Shown: piece after piece, positions 5,604-6,472 of the stretch
Numbering within the stretch: position 1 is the first letter of the stretch
Layout of the letters: every line of letters starts with the position of its first letter
Assembly (NCBI GenBank): GCA_030624545.1
Contig: JAUXJX010000123.1
Coordinates: 1 to 6,472 of the forward strand
Reading direction: 5' to 3'
Source of the DNA: Bacteroidota bacterium
Lineage (GTDB): Bacteria; Zhuqueibacterota; JdFR-76; DREG01
DNA: 6,472 nucleotides
Made by a program: the position numbers and the translations under genes
The notes under the pieces: generated by a model
Database searches by the model: none
What the model was told of the DNA's origin: nothing
What the model saw: only the letters and a program-made list of their open reading frames with translations

Positions 5604-6472
5604 ATGAAAAGCAAAATAATCGCCGTTTTTCTTATTCTCCTATTCTTCCTTTCCTGCGGTAAAAAGGAAGAAGGTATCGAAATTAATTTCTGGAACTTTG
5701 GCGGGACGCCAGATTTCATCGTCTGGGTTCGGGAGCGAGTTGACTCATTCAACCAAACGCATCCGGGCATCAGGGTTGTGCAAAGTCAGAAGAGCTGGAA
5801 TATGATCAGGGAGCTTCTCTACACCAATTTCAGCGCTGGAACAGGACCCGACGTCATGAGCGTACACGCCAACTATGCAGCAGAATTTGGCGAAGCAGGG
5901 TACTATTATCCCATCAACAAGTTCCCTGATTTTGAGGAAGTCAAGAATTGGTACCTGCCCAACCTGTTTGAATCGACTAAATACAAAAATAATTACTACG
6001 GCCTACCCTCATCTGCCATCGCTTTTGTGCTTGTATGCAACAAAGACCTTTTTGATGAAGAAGGCATAGCACCCCCGAAAACCTGGTCACAATTTAGAGA
6101 AGCCGCTAGACGGCTCACCAAAGACACTGACGGCAATGGATCGATAGATCAATATGGCCTCGTTCTTCTCGGAGGGGACAAGGGAGGATTTTCCTATCGT
6201 CTGGTACCATTCTTTTTTAAGGCCGGTGTTCACATCTTATCGGATGATCTCAAGAAGGTTGAATTCAACTCACCCAGGGGCGTTGCTGCGGTCCAGCTTT
6301 TTGCCGACATGTACCAGATCGATCATTCCATCACTCCCGGTTTTCTCGCTTATACACTATCAGAGATAAACGACCTCTTCTGCAGCAATAAGGTAGCGAT
6401 GAGCATAGAAGGGCCATGGTTTAGGAGTATGGTTGACGATAAGAGCCCCGGCAAGGAGTTTTATACCGTCCC
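5604..6472 (+). CDS. ABC-transporter extracellular solute-binding lipoprotein, family 1 (3' truncated by window)
   Basis: The frame stays open from ATG 5604 to the window end: 289 codons of a protein that usually has about 410-450 residues. The N-terminus is a lipoprotein signal: Lys2 and Lys4, a hydrophobic core (5-16), then FLSC with Cys18 as the lipidation site, and a charged KKEE linker. The next strand, IEINFWNFGG, opens a periplasmic-binding fold. TGPDVMSVHANYAAEF (about 87-102) and YYGLPSSA are typical of the MalE/UgpB-like sugar-binding family. DTDGNGSID (174-182) followed by QYG is the calcium-loop-like segment common in this family. The protein would capture a solute, probably a sugar, oligosaccharide or polyol, outside the cytoplasmic membrane and deliver it to an ABC permease. 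Permease genes are expected just downstream but are outside the window. Its place behind the GRE and URO-D genes suggests it supplies their substrate. The family call is firm; the ligand is unknown. Confidence 0.9.
   Translation, partial: MKSKIIAVFLILLFFLSCGKKEEGIEINFWNFGGTPDFIVWVRERVDSFNQTHPGIRVVQSQKSWNMIRELLYTNFSAGTGPDVMSVHANYAAEFGEAGYYYPINKFPDFEEVKNWYLPNLFESTKYKNNYYGLPSSAIAFVLVCNKDLFDEEGIAPPKTWSQFREAARRLTKDTDGNGSIDQYGLVLLGGDKGGFSYRLVPFFFKAGVHILSDDLKKVEFNSPRGVAAVQLFADMYQIDHSITPGFLAYTLSEINDLFCSNKVAMSIEGPWFRSMVDDKSPGKEFYTV

Noticed and set aside
1..6472. CRISPR arrays, tRNA or rRNA genes, insertion sequences
   Set aside because: No regularly spaced repeats, RNA-gene signatures, transposase-like frames or terminal inverted repeats were seen by reading both strands.

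Overview
The window carries six protein-coding loci, all on the + strand and closely spaced, from a bacterium of moderate G+C (roughly half by eye). A glycyl radical enzyme (GRE), whose radical is destroyed by oxygen, together with its radical-SAM activase implies anaerobic metabolism. A lipoprotein-type solute-binding protein shows it is bacterial. I cannot place the taxon from sequence alone. The gene mix (GRE, uroporphyrinogen-decarboxylase-like proteins, a sugar-isomerase-like TIM barrel and a family-1 solute-binding protein) would suit an anaerobic, carbohydrate- or polyol-using bacterium, possibly known only from metagenomes.

Layout: 1-393 is the C-terminal end of a uroporphyrinogen decarboxylase (URO-D)/corrinoid-methyltransferase-like protein. 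404-1025 is a decayed sugar phosphate isomerase/epimerase: its C-terminal half is intact, but its N-terminal half is scrambled over three frames and too short. 1062-2006 is a GRE-activating radical-SAM protein. 2049-4277 is an intact 742-residue GRE with an unusual active-site motif (G-C398-H-W-C401) and a glycyl radical site at Gly720. 4278-4471 is non-coding, with a plausible sigma70-type promoter and nested inverted repeats. 4472-5570 is a second URO-D-like protein, complete in length but split by a one-base frameshift near 5111. 5604 to the window end is the first two thirds or so of an ABC-transporter solute-binding lipoprotein.

How they may work together (inference): the binding protein would capture a small organic solute, probably a sugar or related compound. 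The activase would install the glycyl radical on the GRE, which does the difficult radical chemistry. The isomerase and the two URO-D-like proteins would process the substrate or product. The GRE lacks the Cys-x-Glu motif of the well-known eliminase-type GREs (choline lyase, glycerol dehydratase, hydroxyproline dehydratase), so its reaction cannot be assigned from known families. It is the best candidate here for undescribed biology. Two neighbours of the intact GRE/activase pair carry frame disruptions, so either sequence errors or partial pathway decay must be considered.
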